64,000 nt of DNA from Nitrosomonas nitrosa (GCF_003051105.1 NZ_QAOO01000001.1:62001-126000), one strand, 5' to 3'. Shown: positions 36,021 through 47,116, counted from the first letter of the stretch. Notes: generated by a model not told the origin, from the letters alone. Numbers and translations are program-made.

Positions 36021-37121
36021 ATGGATGATACACAACAACTGTTTGAACAGATGTTTGGTGCCGAGTGGGGCATGACTGCCTATTTATTGGCGAAGAATCT
36101 GTTCTTTATTTTTGCGATTGTCGTGCCATTGCTTCTAGCAGTTGCTTATCTTACTTTTGCTGAGCGTAAGATTATTGCATACATGCAAATTCGAGTAGGA
36201 CCCAATCGAGTCACCTTCTTTGGAATTCCATGGTTGCGGGGCTGGGGGCAACCTATTGCGGATGCAGTCAAAGCGATCATGAAGGAGATTATTATTCCGA
36301 CTGGCGCTAATAAATTTCTTTTCTTACTTGCGCCAGTTATTACGATCGCGCCTGCGTTAGCTGCCTGGGCAGTAGTACCCTTTTCTCCTGAATTAGTTCT
36401 CGCCGATATCAATGCGGGGTTACTTTATATTTTAGCCATGACATCTTTAGGTGTTTATGGAGTGATCATCGCTGGCTGGGCATCTAATTCGAAATATGCT
36501 TTTTTAGGATCGATGCGATCCGCCGCACAAGTTGTATCATATGAACTAGCAATGGGTTTTGCGCTAGTTTGTGTATTAATGATGTCAGAAAGTTTAAATT
36601 TAGGGGATATTGTTAAGGGACAACAAGGCGATAGTTTTCTGAATTGGTACCTGATTCCTTTATTTCCGATGTTTTTAGTATATTTTATCTCTGGCGTAGC
36701 TGAAACAAATCGTGCACCATTCGATGTTGCAGAAGGTGAGTCTGAGATTGTTGCAGGGTTTCATGTTGATTATTCTGGGATGGCATTTACGGTATTTTTC
36801 TTGGCAGAATATGCCAACATGATATTAGTCGCAACACTTACGAGCATCATGTTTCTCGGAGGATGGCTTCCACCCTTGAACATGGCCCCGTTTACTTTAG
36901 TACCAGGGATCGTATGGCTATTATTAAAAATAGCATTTATGTTATTTTTCTTTTTGTGGTTCCGCGCTACTTTCCCTCGCTATCGTTACGATCAAATTAT
37001 GCGCCTAGGATGGAAGATATTTATCCCAATAACTTTGGTGTGGATTGTCTTGTTAGGTGGGTTGATGCAACTCCCAGAATCTATCAAGGTAACATTCCCG
37101 CTAAATCTATGGTTTAACTAA
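36021..37121 (+). CDS. nuoH: NADH-quinone oxidoreductase subunit H
   Basis: 366 residues from ATG 36021 (two TTG codons precede it in frame). Eight transmembrane helices. Conserved [18 protein letters not shown] and [19 protein letters not shown] lie in the first cytoplasmic loop, [20 protein letters not shown] in the middle, and [20 protein letters not shown] in the quinone-channel loop. NuoH links the quinone cavity to the proton channels. It is followed by nuoI after 12 nt. Confidence 0.98.
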   Translation: MDDTQQLFEQMFGAEWGMTAYLLAKNLFFIFAIVVPLLLAVAYLTFAERKIIAYMQIRVGPNRVTFFGIPWLRGWGQPIADAVKAIMKEIIIPTGANKFLFLLAPVITIAPALAAWAVVPFSPELVLADINAGLLYILAMTSLGVYGVIIAGWASNSKYAFLGSMRSAAQVVSYELAMGFALVCVLMMSESLNLGDIVKGQQGDSFLNWYLIPLFPMFLVYFISGVAETNRAPFDVAEGESEIVAGFHVDYSGMAFTVFFLAEYANMILVATLTSIMFLGGWLPPLNMAPFTLVPGIVWLLLKIAFMLFFFLWFRATFPRYRYDQIMRLGWKIFIPITLVWIVLLGGLMQLPESIKVTFPLNLWFN

Positions 37122-37133
37122 AGGGGGAGAGAA

Positions 37134-37622
37134 ATGGAACGCATTAAACAATTTTTTAAATCCTTTTTATTATTTGAATTACTAAAAGGAATGAAAGTGA
37201 CGGGGCGTTATCTATTCGCGCCCAAGATTACGGTCCACTATCCAGAAGAGAAAACGCCTCAATCGCCCCGTTTTCGGGGCTTGCATGCGCTACGACGTTA
37301 CCCAAATGGAGAAGAGCGTTGTATTGCCTGTAAATTATGTGAGGCGGTATGTCCAGCATTGGCGATTACTATTGAATCTGAACAGCGCGAAGACGGCACG
37401 CGGCGAACGACACGCTACGATATCGACATGATTAAGTGCATTTTTTGTGGTTTTTGTGAAGAGGCTTGCCCGGTAGACGCTATTGTTGAAACACGCGTAC
37501 TCGAGTATCACGGTGAGAGGCGTGGTGATTTAACCTATACGAAAGAAATGCTCCTAGCCGTTGGTGATCGGTATGAGGAACAAATTGCTAAAGATCGAGA
37601 GGCCGATGCGCCTTACCGATAA
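37134..37622 (+). CDS. nuoI: NADH-quinone oxidoreductase subunit I
   Basis: 162 residues, the 23-kDa two-cluster ferredoxin subunit. N6a and N6b ligands are Cys63, 66, 69 (CIACKLC) with Cys112, and Cys102, 105, 108 (CIFCGFC) with Cys73. An N-terminal amphipathic helix lies on the membrane arm. GGGGGAGAG-type ribosome site precedes the ATG. It is followed by nuoJ after 19 nt. Confidence 0.98.
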   Translation: MERIKQFFKSFLLFELLKGMKVTGRYLFAPKITVHYPEEKTPQSPRFRGLHALRRYPNGEERCIACKLCEAVCPALAITIESEQREDGTRRTTRYDIDMIKCIFCGFCEEACPVDAIVETRVLEYHGERRGDLTYTKEMLLAVGDRYEEQIAKDREADAPYR

Positions 37623-37641
37623 ATAAACTCATTAGAAGATC

Positions 37642-38247
37642 ATGATATTTCAGGATTTTATTTTTTATACTTTTTCCGGAATACTGATAATGTCGGCACT
37701 CGGCGTAATCACTCTCCGTAATCCAGTGTATGCCGCTTTATTATTGGTGCTTGCTTTTTTTACTTCCGCTGGAATATGGCTGCTTTTAGAAGCTGAATTC
37801 CTTGCCATTACGCTAGTCTTGGTCTATGTTGGCGCCGTCATGGTTTTATTTCTCTTCGTAGTTATGATGCTGGATATTAACCTTGAGCGATTACGGGAAG
37901 GTTTCTGGAAATGGTTTCCTTTCGGCGCTTTACTTGCAATCGTCCTGGCGATTCAGATGAGTATGGTATTAATGGGCAAGCAGTTTAATCTTGAAAATAT
38001 GCCTGTGCCGGCTCCCCATGAAGCGGGCTATAGCAATACCAAAGAACTGGGACGCTTAATCTATACAGAGTATGTGTACGCATTTGAATTAGCGGCTGTC
38101 ATTCTTTTGGTTGCCATGGTAGCTGCAATTGCACTCACATTACGCCATCGTACTGATAAAAAATCACCAAATCCATCAAAGCAAATTGCAGTAAAACGGA
38201 GTGATCGGATAAGAATAATTCCAATGCCGCCTGAAAATAAGGAATAA
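37642..38247 (+). CDS. nuoJ: NADH-quinone oxidoreductase subunit J
   Basis: 201 residues, five transmembrane helices, opening MIFQDFIFYTFSGILIMSAL with the conserved NPVYAALLLVLAFFTSAG and LEAEFLAITLVLVYVGAVMV pi-bulge helix. The C-terminal tail is basic (DKKSPNPSKQIAVKRSDRIR). NuoJ is part of the E-channel of the membrane arm. There are 69 nt to nuoK. Confidence 0.97.
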   Translation: MIFQDFIFYTFSGILIMSALGVITLRNPVYAALLLVLAFFTSAGIWLLLEAEFLAITLVLVYVGAVMVLFLFVVMMLDINLERLREGFWKWFPFGALLAIVLAIQMSMVLMGKQFNLENMPVPAPHEAGYSNTKELGRLIYTEYVYAFELAAVILLVAMVAAIALTLRHRTDKKSPNPSKQIAVKRSDRIRIIPMPPENKE

Positions 38248-38316
38248 GGTTGTTTAAAAATCAGAAAAGTCAAATTCTTAATACACAAAGATAGTTTTAT
38301 ATTAGAGGGTGGTTAA

Positions 38317-38622
38317 TTGATATCGTTATCCCATTATCTCGTACTTGGCGCAATTTTGTTTGCGATAGGTGTGGTTGGCATTTTTCTCAATCGAAAAAAT
38401 GTGATCATACTGTTGATGTCTATCGAACTGATGTTATTGGCGGTAAATATGAATTTCGTCGCTTTTTCTCATTTCCTCCAAGACACGGCAGGACAGATAT
38501 TTGTTTTTTTTATTCTTACCGTCGCTGCAGCAGAAGCCGCCATAGGGCTCGCTATTCTGGTCGTGCTGTTTCGTAATTTACGCACTATTAATGTCGACGA
38601 TCTGGATGAGCTTAAAGGTTGA
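38317..38622 (+). CDS. nuoK: NADH-quinone oxidoreductase subunit K (UUG start)
   Basis: 101 residues, three transmembrane helices, with the buried Glu residues in [17 protein letters not shown] and [16 protein letters not shown]. Initiation is at TTG (38317), since [20 protein letters not shown] matches the family start and AGAGGGTGG lies 3-12 nt upstream; no ATG is available without cutting helix 1. NuoK is part of the E-channel of proton pumping. Confidence 0.95.
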   Translation: MISLSHYLVLGAILFAIGVVGIFLNRKNVIILLMSIELMLLAVNMNFVAFSHFLQDTAGQIFVFFILTVAAAEAAIGLAILVVLFRNLRTINVDDLDELKG

Positions 38623-38680
38623 TAAGTATCTTACGGCGGAAACTGATTAATAACTAATAATTAATATTTCACAAACATAG

Positions 38681-40627
38681 ATGGAAAAACTTTATTTGTT
38701 GGTCCCGCTCGCACCCTTATTTGGTGCAATTGCTGCAGGGCTATTCGGTCGTTTTATAGGGACAACTTGGAGTCACCGCGTCACGATTGCGTTAGTGTTC
38801 GTTTCACTTATTGCTTCATTAGTTATTTTTGTTGATGTTCTGCAGGGTAATACATTCAACGGTAGTGTATATACCTGGATGGTTTTAGGTGAAACCCATT
38901 TCGAGATCGGATTTCTGATTGATTCACTTTCAGCCACGATGATGGTGGTTGTGACATTAGTATCCTTAATGGTGCATATTTATACCATAGGCTATATGCA
39001 TGGAGATCCAGGCTATCAACGATTTTTTAGCTATATCTCACTATTTACTTTCTCCATGCTGATGTTGGTAATGTCCAACAATTTTTTACAACTTTTCTTC
39101 GGCTGGGAAGCGGTAGGCCTTGTTTCTTATTTATTAATTGGATTTTGGTATACCCGGCCGACTGCCATTTACGCTAACTTAAAAGCATTTTTAGTTAATC
39201 GTGTTGGTGATTTCGGTTTTCTACTCGGTATAGGTCTGGTATTAGTTTATTTTGGCACGCTAGATTATGAGATTGTCTTTGCACATGCGGGTCATATGGC
39301 TTCTCATTCCATAGAAATCGTCCCAGGGCAATCTTGGATGTTAATGACAGTGATCTGTTTATTGTTGTTTGTCGGTGCAATGGGGAAATCTGCGCAATTT
39401 CCATTACACGTATGGTTGCCTGATTCAATGGAAGGTCCGACCCCGATATCGGCTTTAATTCATGCTGCTACCATGGTTACAGCGGGTATTTTTATGGTTG
39501 CTCGCATGTCGCCACTCTTCGAGTTGTCAGAGATGGCGTTGACAATGATCCTAATTATCGGCGGGATCACCACATTATTTATGGCGCTAGTTGCCGTCGT
39601 ACAAAATGATATCAAACGGGTTGTTGCTTTTTCTACGTTATCGCAGCTTGGTTACATGACTGTTGCACTAGGCGCTTCGGCATACTCAATTGCAATCTTT
39701 CATCTGATGACGCACGCCTTTTTCAAAGCTGTCTTATTTTTAGGCGCTGGTTCTGTAATCATCGCTATGCATCATGAACAAGATATGCGGCAAATGGGTG
39801 GATTAAAAAAATACATGCCGATTACTTATTGGACGATGTTTATTGCCGCATTAGCAAGTGCTGGTGTACCCGGGTTCTCCGGATTTTTTTCCAAGGATGC
39901 AATTATCGAAGCAGTGAAATTCGCTGACATTCCGGGTGCGGGATTCGCTTATTTCTGCGTACTTACTACCGTATTTGTCACGGCGTTATATACATTCAGA
40001 CTCATGTTCATGACTTTTCATGGTGAGCCTCGAATGGATGCGCATACGCGGGATCATTTGCATGAATCACCATGGGTTGTTACCACACCACTCATTGTAC
40101 TGGCAATCCCAACGATTGCAGCTGGTTGGTTGATCGGTCCGATGGTATTTGGTGATTATTTCGGTGGAGCGATTCAAATCCATCCCGAACATATCGCGGT
40201 TGCTAGCCTGGGAGCAGAATTCTCTGGCGTTATAGGTATGATGATGCATGCACTCGTCACGGTACCTTTCTGGCTCTCGGTCGCGGGTATTTTTACAGCA
40301 TGGTTTTTGTATATACATCGAACAGAACTACCCGGAAAAATCAAGAAAATATCAGGCCCTATCTATACGTTACTTGATCGCAAATATTACATTGATGAGT
40401 TTTATTCATGGATGTTTGCGGGTGGTACACGTTCCCTCGGGAATATTTTATGGAAAATCGGCGATGTTAAAATAATTGACGGTTTTTTTGTCAATGGAAC
40501 AGCACGTGTAGTCGCCTTAGCAGCATCGGTAGCAAGACATTTTCAATCGGGCTACATTTATCATTACGCATTTACGATGATTGTAGGTGTATTTATTTTA
40601 ATGAGTTTGTGGCTTTTCTATTTCTAA
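38681..40627 (+). CDS. nuoL: NADH-quinone oxidoreductase subunit L
   Basis: 648 residues, an antiporter-like membrane subunit with about 15 transmembrane helices and the long C-terminal lateral helix (about 550-600). Key segments are LFFGWEAVGLVSYLLIGFWY, GAMGKSAQFPLHVWLPDSME, GPTPISALIHAATMVTAGIF and LFLGAGSVIIAMHHEQDMRQ. It is one of three proton pumps of the complex. There are 97 nt to nuoM. Confidence 0.98.
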   Translation: MEKLYLLVPLAPLFGAIAAGLFGRFIGTTWSHRVTIALVFVSLIASLVIFVDVLQGNTFNGSVYTWMVLGETHFEIGFLIDSLSATMMVVVTLVSLMVHIYTIGYMHGDPGYQRFFSYISLFTFSMLMLVMSNNFLQLFFGWEAVGLVSYLLIGFWYTRPTAIYANLKAFLVNRVGDFGFLLGIGLVLVYFGTLDYEIVFAHAGHMASHSIEIVPGQSWMLMTVICLLLFVGAMGKSAQFPLHVWLPDSMEGPTPISALIHAATMVTAGIFMVARMSPLFELSEMALTMILIIGGITTLFMALVAVVQNDIKRVVAFSTLSQLGYMTVALGASAYSIAIFHLMTHAFFKAVLFLGAGSVIIAMHHEQDMRQMGGLKKYMPITYWTMFIAALASAGVPGFSGFFSKDAIIEAVKFADIPGAGFAYFCVLTTVFVTALYTFRLMFMTFHGEPRMDAHTRDHLHESPWVVTTPLIVLAIPTIAAGWLIGPMVFGDYFGGAIQIHPEHIAVASLGAEFSGVIGMMMHALVTVPFWLSVAGIFTAWFLYIHRTELPGKIKKISGPIYTLLDRKYYIDEFYSWMFAGGTRSLGNILWKIGDVKIIDGFFVNGTARVVALAASVARHFQSGYIYHYAFTMIVGVFILMSLWLFYF

Positions 40628-40724
40628 AAATTGGCTGTAATAAACATTAAAAGTACCAGACTGTAGTTTTCATGGTGCTCAAAAAAACAAAAACGCATTT
40701 TCATGTAAACGAAATGGAATAATC

Positions 40725-42209
40725 ATGTTGTTTGGATTCCCACTATTAAGTTTAGTTATCTGGTTACCTATTGTTGTTGGGTTAATCGTTCTGGCAATCG
40801 GAAGTGATCGTAATATATTGTTGACACGTTGGCTTTCGCTAATTGGGTCAATTGCTGGATTTATTGTAGCCATTCCACTCTATACTCGATTTGATCCTAC
40901 CCTAAGTTCGATGCAGTTCGTAGAACAGTATGTCTGGTTCGAACGTCTGAATGTTTATTATCACATAGGTATTGATGGCATATCGATGCCATTAATTTTA
41001 TTGAATTGTTTCATTACACCGCTCATTGTAATCGCAGGATGGGAAGTGATTCGTGAGCGTGTCTCTCAATATCTAGGTGCTTTCCTGATTATGTCAGGAA
41101 TTGTCAATGGCGTATTTTCATCTTTGGATGCGGTGCTTTTCTATACTTTCTGGGAAGCATCGTTGATACCGATGTTTATCATCATTGGTGTTTGGGGGGG
41201 ACCCAATAGAGTATATGCGGCAATCAAATTTTTCCTGTATACCTTGCTAGGCTCGTTGTTGATGTTGATTGCCTTGATTTATCTCTATCATGTATCCAAT
41301 GGCAGCTTCTCGATACTTGATTATCATCAATTGCCACTGCCAATGATGCCGCAAATATTTATCTTTATAGCTTTCTTACTGGCATTTGCGGTTAAAGTAC
41401 CGATGTGGCCTGTGCATACCTGGTTGCCAGATGCGCACGTTGAGGCACCAACGGGAGGATCGGTTGTCCTAGCTGCGATTTTACTAAAACTGGGTGGGTA
41501 TGGTTTCTTGCGTTTTTCGTTACCGATTGCACCTGATGCGAGTATCTATCTTGCCGATATGATGATCTTGCTATCATTGGTTGCGGTGGTCTATATCGGT
41601 TTGGTTGCCTTAATGCAGCAAGATATGAAGAAACTCATTGCGTATTCCTCTGTATCTCATATGGGATTTGTGACACTTGGCTTTTTTCTGTTGAATGATC
41701 TCGGAATTGAAGGTGCGATGGTGCAGATGATTTCTCATGGATTCATATCCGGTGCAATGTTTTTGTGTGTGGGAGTCTTATACGATAGGCTGCATTCCCG
41801 GCAGATTGCGGATTACGGTGGGGTTGTAAATAAAATGCCTGTATTTGCTGCTTTTTTCATGTTATTTGCAATGGCTAATGCTGGATTACCCGGTACTAGT
41901 GGCTTCGTGGGTGAATTCATGGTCATCATGGGTTCGATCGAAGTAAGTTTTTGGTATGCTTTTTTTGCTGCTTTGACACTTATACTGGGTGCCGCTTATA
42001 CATTGTGGATGTATAAACGAGTGATATTTGGTGCTATCGCAAACGCAAATGTAGAAGGACTAGAAGATATTTCCAAACGCGAATTCTTGTTACTGGCTAT
42101 TTTAGCGGTAGCGGTATTGTGGCTAGGCGTTTATCCTTTTCCGCTAACTGAAATTATGCATGCGACGGTAGACAATCTATTACTTCATATGACGCATAGC
42201 AAGCTATAA
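40725..42209 (+). CDS. nuoM: NADH-quinone oxidoreductase subunit M
   Basis: 494 residues, 14 transmembrane helices. Conserved residues are in LFYTFWEASLIPMFIIIGVW (pump Glu), FAVKVPMWPVHTWLPDAHVE (Lys) and APTGGSVVLAAILLKLGGYG. It is the middle antiporter-like proton pump. It lies 97 nt after nuoL and 46 nt before nuoN. Confidence 0.98.
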   Translation: MLFGFPLLSLVIWLPIVVGLIVLAIGSDRNILLTRWLSLIGSIAGFIVAIPLYTRFDPTLSSMQFVEQYVWFERLNVYYHIGIDGISMPLILLNCFITPLIVIAGWEVIRERVSQYLGAFLIMSGIVNGVFSSLDAVLFYTFWEASLIPMFIIIGVWGGPNRVYAAIKFFLYTLLGSLLMLIALIYLYHVSNGSFSILDYHQLPLPMMPQIFIFIAFLLAFAVKVPMWPVHTWLPDAHVEAPTGGSVVLAAILLKLGGYGFLRFSLPIAPDASIYLADMMILLSLVAVVYIGLVALMQQDMKKLIAYSSVSHMGFVTLGFFLLNDLGIEGAMVQMISHGFISGAMFLCVGVLYDRLHSRQIADYGGVVNKMPVFAAFFMLFAMANAGLPGTSGFVGEFMVIMGSIEVSFWYAFFAALTLILGAAYTLWMYKRVIFGAIANANVEGLEDISKREFLLLAILAVAVLWLGVYPFPLTEIMHATVDNLLLHMTHSKL

Positions 42210-42255
42210 CAACATTTATTAATTAAACTAATTTTCCAGAGATTGAGGACAATTA

Positions 42256-43701
42256 ATGGATTTTCTGCCGCCTGATTTTACTCCTGCTTATCCAGAAATA
42301 TTTTTACTGGTCATGGTCTGTGTGGTTATGCTCGTTGACCTGCTCGTGGGTGAGAAGAGTCGTTATGTTGCCTTCTTTCTGGCACAGTTTGCGTTGATTG
42401 GCAGCGCTGTACTCACTTTTACCACATTTTCGACAGATATCAGCTATACCTTTTCAGACATGTTTGTCGATGATCCGATGTCTGACACGCTCAAGTTGAT
42501 GGTTTATGCCACCGTTGCAGTTATTCTCATTTATTCGCGTACTTATATTGACGCGCGTGGTATGTTCAAAGGTGAGTTTTTCAGCCTTACTCTGTTTGCT
42601 ACACTCGGTATGATGGTGATGATATCAGCTAGCCATTTTATGACGCTGTATCTTGGGCTAGAACTATTGTCACTGTCGCTTTATGCGCTGGTTGCTTTGC
42701 AGCGAGATTCAACAGCTGCGACTGAAGCGGCCATGAAATTCTTCGTACTTGGCGCATTAGCCTCGGGTTTCCTACTTTATGGAATGTCCATGGTGTATGG
42801 TGCGACGGGCTCATTACATACTGCACAACTATCCGGAATCATTCAATCTGGTGCAATTGATCATGCGGTTTTAGTTGTTGGGCTCGTATTCATCGTTGCG
42901 GGTATCAGTTTCAAGTTAAGTGCAGTTCCATTTCATATGTGGGCCCCCGATGTTTACCAAGGCGCGCCGACCGCAGTCACGCTTTTTGTGGGATCAGCAC
43001 CGAAATTAGCGGCATTTGGTTTTGTTATGCGGCTACTAGTGGATGGTCTAGGTGAAATGGTCACAGATTGGCAGGGTATGCTTGTCATCTTGGCTGTTGC
43101 TTCTATGGCTGTTGGCAATATTGTTGCGATCGCCCAAACTAATATAAAACGAATGTTGGCATATTCGACCATATCGCATATGGGGTTTGTCTTGCTCGGA
43201 TTTATTGCGGCTGGAGAGAATGGCTATAGCTCTTCCCTTTTTTATGTCATTGCTTATGTGTTGATGACGCTTGGCGCGTTTGGAATCATTATGATTCTTT
43301 CGCGTGAAGGTTTTGAATGTGAAAATATCAGTGATTTCAAAGGATTGAATCAACGTAACCCCTGGCTTGCGCTAATTATGATGTTTTTGATGCTTTCTAT
43401 GGCCGGCATTCCTCCAATGATTGGTTTTTATGCAAAATTATCTGTTTTACAGGCGGCATTGAGTGCGGGCTACGTATGGTTGACGGTTATTGCTGTAATG
43501 CTTTCCTTGATTGGCGCCTTTTATTATTTGCGCATTATCAAATTGATGTATTTTGATGCACCGGAAAGTGAAGCGCCTATTTTCCCTGAACCGGATATTA
43601 AGGCGTTGATTAGCATCAATGGTATAGCCGTGATCGCACTTGGTATTTTCCCACAGGCGCTTATGGGACTTAGTCTTTACGCTATACAGCAGTCAATGTA
43701 A
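42256..43701 (+). CDS. nuoN: NADH-quinone oxidoreductase subunit N
   Basis: 481 residues, 14 transmembrane helices, with [20 protein letters not shown] (pump Glu), [20 protein letters not shown] (Lys) and [20 protein letters not shown]. It is the antiporter-like pump nearest the quinone side and the last gene of the nuo operon; the bidirectional terminator at 43760-43802 follows. Confidence 0.98.
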   Translation: MDFLPPDFTPAYPEIFLLVMVCVVMLVDLLVGEKSRYVAFFLAQFALIGSAVLTFTTFSTDISYTFSDMFVDDPMSDTLKLMVYATVAVILIYSRTYIDARGMFKGEFFSLTLFATLGMMVMISASHFMTLYLGLELLSLSLYALVALQRDSTAATEAAMKFFVLGALASGFLLYGMSMVYGATGSLHTAQLSGIIQSGAIDHAVLVVGLVFIVAGISFKLSAVPFHMWAPDVYQGAPTAVTLFVGSAPKLAAFGFVMRLLVDGLGEMVTDWQGMLVILAVASMAVGNIVAIAQTNIKRMLAYSTISHMGFVLLGFIAAGENGYSSSLFYVIAYVLMTLGAFGIIMILSREGFECENISDFKGLNQRNPWLALIMMFLMLSMAGIPPMIGFYAKLSVLQAALSAGYVWLTVIAVMLSLIGAFYYLRIIKLMYFDAPESEAPIFPEPDIKALISINGIAVIALGIFPQALMGLSLYAIQQSM

Positions 43702-43759
43702 TTTTGTTTTTGCGCCATTTTCCAGGAATTGGTTAAAGGCTAGTTGGCTATTGATAGAA

Positions 43760-43802
43760 CAAGTGCCACGACTAATTCTAAAAAATTAGAACTAGGCACT
43801 TG
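43760..43802. terminator. Bidirectional terminator between nuoN and a PQQ dehydrogenase gene
   Basis: CAAGTGCC (43760-43767) pairs with GGCACTTG (43795-43802), and an inner stem TTCTAA-AAAA-TTAGAA sits inside. T-rich flanks follow in both directions. It lies exactly between two convergent genes. Confidence 0.75.
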
Positions 43803-43834
43803 ATTTATTCATAGCTCTTCTTGCCGGCATTCCT

Positions 43835-44938
43835 TCAAGGTTGCGTATAACTGATGCGATATATTGCGCCAGCGAGATCGTCTGAAACTAGAAGGGCGCC
43901 ATCTGGCATGACTAATACATCGACTGGACGGCCCCAAGCTTTACCTTCATCAAGCCATCCGGCTGCAAAAGTTTCTTTTGAGGCTGCTTCATTGGTTGCT
44001 AGCTGAACTGACACCAATTGATAGCCAGAATGGGTGCGTTGATTCGAGGAGCCATGCTCGGCAATAATGATTCGGCTTTTATAGTCAGCCGGGAACATTT
44101 TGCCTGTATAAAAGCGCATTCCGAGTGGCGTGGCGTGCGCCTCAAGCTCCTGAACAGGAGGGGTTGAACGTTCACATCCTCGTTTAGCACCATACTTAGG
44201 ATCGAGGATGTTGCTTGCATGACAGTATGGAAATCCAAAATGCATACCTTGGGTTGGAGCGTGGTTGAGTTCATCAGGTGGTATGCTCTCGTTCATCCAA
44301 TTTCGGCCTATCTCAGTAAACCAGAGCTCTTTTGTTTCAGGATGCCAATCAAACCCGGCAGAATGGCGTATACCTTGTGCGTAGACTTCATAGTGGCTGC
44401 CGTCTGGCTTCATGCGCGCAATATGAGCATATTTTGATTGGTCCGCTTCACAGGCGTCGCAAGGAGCGCCCACGGAAACATAAAGCAAATTATCAGGACC
44501 GAAAGCAATATAGCGCCAACCATGAAAATCTTCTTTGGGAAGACGATCGAATATTTCTATGGGCTGAGTTGGCTGATCAAGATTATCTTCGATTTGATCA
44601 AAGCGAAGAACTCTATTGATTGCTGAAACATACAAGGAGCCTTTATGAAAGGCTACACCTGATGGCAGTTTCAACTTACTGGCAATGGTTCTTACTTGAC
44701 GCTCGCCGTTTTGTTCGGTAATTGCATAAACATTGCCAGCTGACCGTGATCCGACAAATACGGTCCCCTTGTCACCTAGAGCGAGTGCACGGGCATCAGG
44801 GACCGTCGCCCACAAATCAATAGAAAAACCAGGCGGTAATTTGATTTTTTCAAGAGGCAAGTTTATATCTTTAGCGACAGCAAAAATGCCATTGCTTAAA
44901 GTACTGAGAAATAGCATAAAAATGATCAATAATTTCAT
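43835..44938 (-). CDS. PQQ-dependent (sorbosone-type) dehydrogenase, periplasmic
   Basis: 367 residues with a signal peptide at about 1-22. A beta-propeller of the glucose/sorbosone dehydrogenase type is shown by LPPGFSIDLWATVPDARALA, DDFHGWRYIAFGPDNLLYVS-like FHGWRYIAFGPDNLLYVS, RHSAGFDWHPETKELWFTEI, GMHFGFPYCHAS and DVLVMPDGALLVSDDLAGAI. A CDAC motif follows VSVGAP. This is a different subfamily from the one at 9241. The substrate is unknown; PQQ use is assumed from the family. It is convergent with nuoN and 150 nt from htpG on the opposite strand. Confidence 0.9.
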   Translation of the reverse strand: MKLLIIFMLFLSTLSNGIFAVAKDINLPLEKIKLPPGFSIDLWATVPDARALALGDKGTVFVGSRSAGNVYAITEQNGERQVRTIASKLKLPSGVAFHKGSLYVSAINRVLRFDQIEDNLDQPTQPIEIFDRLPKEDFHGWRYIAFGPDNLLYVSVGAPCDACEADQSKYAHIARMKPDGSHYEVYAQGIRHSAGFDWHPETKELWFTEIGRNWMNESIPPDELNHAPTQGMHFGFPYCHASNILDPKYGAKRGCERSTPPVQELEAHATPLGMRFYTGKMFPADYKSRIIIAEHGSSNQRTHSGYQLVSVQLATNEAASKETFAAGWLDEGKAWGRPVDVLVMPDGALLVSDDLAGAIYRISYTQP

Positions 44939-45032
44939 AACGGAATTGATTGGAGAGTTATTGTTGATTAGGTATTTTTGACGTAGGGTATTAATTGGAA
45001 AGCCTTATTCCTGCCCATGTTCATAGTAGCGA

Positions 45033-45061
45033 CTTGAAATCGATCAATTCACCCCCACAAT
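45033..45061 (+). promoter_or_regulatory. Sigma-32 heat-shock promoter for htpG
   Basis: CTTGAAA at 45033-45039, a 13-nt spacer and CCCCACAAT at 45053-45061, very close to the RpoH consensus (CTTGAAA, 13-14 nt, CCCCATnT). It ends 27 nt before the htpG ATG, leaving room for the AAGGAG site at 45077-45082. Confidence 0.88.
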
Positions 45062-45088
45062 GTTACCGCATTTTTTAAGGAGAAAACT

Positions 45089-47011
45089 ATGCAAGCTGCA
45101 ATAAACAAAGAACATATGAATTTCCAAGCCGAAGCCAAACAGCTTTTGAAATTAATGATTCACTCCTTATACAGCAATAAGGAAATATTTTTACGTGAAC
45201 TGATTTCCAACGCGTCAGATGCCGCGGACAAGCTGCGCTTCGAAGGACTGACTGATGGAGCTTTGTTTGAGAACGATTCCGATCTGAAAATACGTGTTAG
45301 CTATGACAAGACAGCACGCACGATTACCATTTCCGATAATGGCATTGGAATGTCAAGACAAGAGGTTATCGATAACATTGGTACGATTGCGAAGTCAGGA
45401 ACGCGTGAATTTTTTAACTCACTGACTGGGGATCAAGCTAAAGACGCGCATTTAATTGGGCAGTTTGGCGTCGGTTTCTACTCAGCGTTTATCGTGGCAG
45501 ATAAAGTGATCCTGGTCACCCGCCGAGCTGGTCTAACAGCCGAACATGGCGTGCGATGGGAATCCTCAGGGGAAGGAGATTACACATTAGAAACAGTTGA
45601 TAAAAAAGACCGCGGTACTGAAATCATCCTGCATTTAAGGGAAGGGGAAGATGAGCTTTTAAGTGGTTTAAGGTTGCGATCGATCATACGCCGATACTCT
45701 GACCATATTACTTTGCCGATTATCATGAAAAAGGAAGAATGGTCGCAGGAAAGTAACGAGTACAGAATTACCGATGAAGATGAAACCATTAATCAGGCCA
45801 GTGCGCTTTGGGCGCGACCTAAAAGTGAAATCACTCAGGAACAATATGAGGAATTTTATAAACATGTCGCACATGATTTCGAACCCCCACTAACCTACGT
45901 CCATTCGAGAGTCGAGGGTAAACAGGAATATACTCTACTGCTCTATATCCCATCACGTGCGCCTTTTGACTTATTTGATCGCGAGCGTCGGCAAGGTATC
46001 AAATTATACGTTAGACGTGTCTTTATCATGGACGATGCAGAAAAGCTATTACCTAATTATTTGCGTTTCGTTCGCGGGATCATAGATTCTAACGATCTGC
46101 CATTGAATGTGTCGCGCGAAATTTTGCAAGAATCCAAAGATATCGACAATATACGTGCAGGATCAGTGAAAAAAATGCTTGGATTGATCGAAGATCTGGC
46201 TAGCAGCGATAAAGAAGAGGATTGCGAGAAATTCAAAACTTTTTGGAAAGAGTTTGGGCAAGTTCTTAAAGAGGGGGTGGGTGAGGATTATGCTAATCGT
46301 GAACGCATCGCCAAGTTACTTCGTTTTGTTTCGACGAGCAGTGAAACAGACGAGCAAACCGTATCGCTGGATAATTATATTGCACGTATGAAAGAAGGGC
46401 AGGATAAAATTTATTACGTGACGGCAGATAGTTTAAAAGCAGCGAGAAGTAGTCCACACTTAGAAATATTCCGCAAGAAAGGAATTGAAGTTTTATTGCT
46501 ATCAGATCGTGTGGATGAATGGTTAGTGGCCAATCTAACAGAATATAATGGTAAGCAATTACAATCTATTGCAAAAGGCAGTCTTGATCTCGGAAAGCTT
46601 GAAGACGAGGCAGAGAAAAAAGAGTACGAAAAAGAGGCAGATGAGTACAAAGAACTCGTTACTAAAATGAAAGAGGTTCTGGGCGAACGAATCAAGGATG
46701 TACGGGTTACGTTTCGTTTAACTGAATCACCCGCCTGCTTGGTAGTGGATGCGCATGATATGAGCGGTAATCTCGAGCGATTGCTTAAATCAGCAGGGCA
46801 GAAGGTTCCGAATACCAAGCCTATCCTGGAAATCAATCCGCATCATCCAATGGTGCAACGGTTGAAATATGAAGAAGCAAAATTTTCGGATTGGAGCAAT
46901 ATCCTTTTCGATCAAGCCTTGCTTGCAGAAGGCGGGCAACTCGAAGATCCAGCTTCATTTGTCAGAAGACTCAATGATCTACTCCTGCAAAATGTTTTGA
47001 GTGGTAAATGA
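45089..47011 (+). CDS. htpG: Molecular chaperone HtpG (Hsp90)
   Basis: 640 residues. The N-terminal Bergerat ATP site has [38 protein letters not shown] and [19 protein letters not shown]; the middle domain has [17 protein letters not shown] with the catalytic Arg; the C-terminal dimer domain ends in [10 protein letters not shown] and [20 protein letters not shown]. It folds and stabilises client proteins in the cytoplasm and is heat inducible through the sigma-32 promoter upstream. Confidence 0.98.
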   Translation: MQAAINKEHMNFQAEAKQLLKLMIHSLYSNKEIFLRELISNASDAADKLRFEGLTDGALFENDSDLKIRVSYDKTARTITISDNGIGMSRQEVIDNIGTIAKSGTREFFNSLTGDQAKDAHLIGQFGVGFYSAFIVADKVILVTRRAGLTAEHGVRWESSGEGDYTLETVDKKDRGTEIILHLREGEDELLSGLRLRSIIRRYSDHITLPIIMKKEEWSQESNEYRITDEDETINQASALWARPKSEITQEQYEEFYKHVAHDFEPPLTYVHSRVEGKQEYTLLLYIPSRAPFDLFDRERRQGIKLYVRRVFIMDDAEKLLPNYLRFVRGIIDSNDLPLNVSREILQESKDIDNIRAGSVKKMLGLIEDLASSDKEEDCEKFKTFWKEFGQVLKEGVGEDYANRERIAKLLRFVSTSSETDEQTVSLDNYIARMKEGQDKIYYVTADSLKAARSSPHLEIFRKKGIEVLLLSDRVDEWLVANLTEYNGKQLQSIAKGSLDLGKLEDEAEKKEYEKEADEYKELVTKMKEVLGERIKDVRVTFRLTESPACLVVDAHDMSGNLERLLKSAGQKVPNTKPILEINPHHPMVQRLKYEEAKFSDWSNILFDQALLAEGGQLEDPASFVRRLNDLLLQNVLSGK

Positions 47012-47116
47012 TGAAACGAGTAGTTGGTTTGGATACCAATGTAGAGCGCAATAATACTTATCCATAACCAGTATTCAGGATGAGGGATGTACTGAGAGCA
47101 GAAGGAGCGATAGTAC

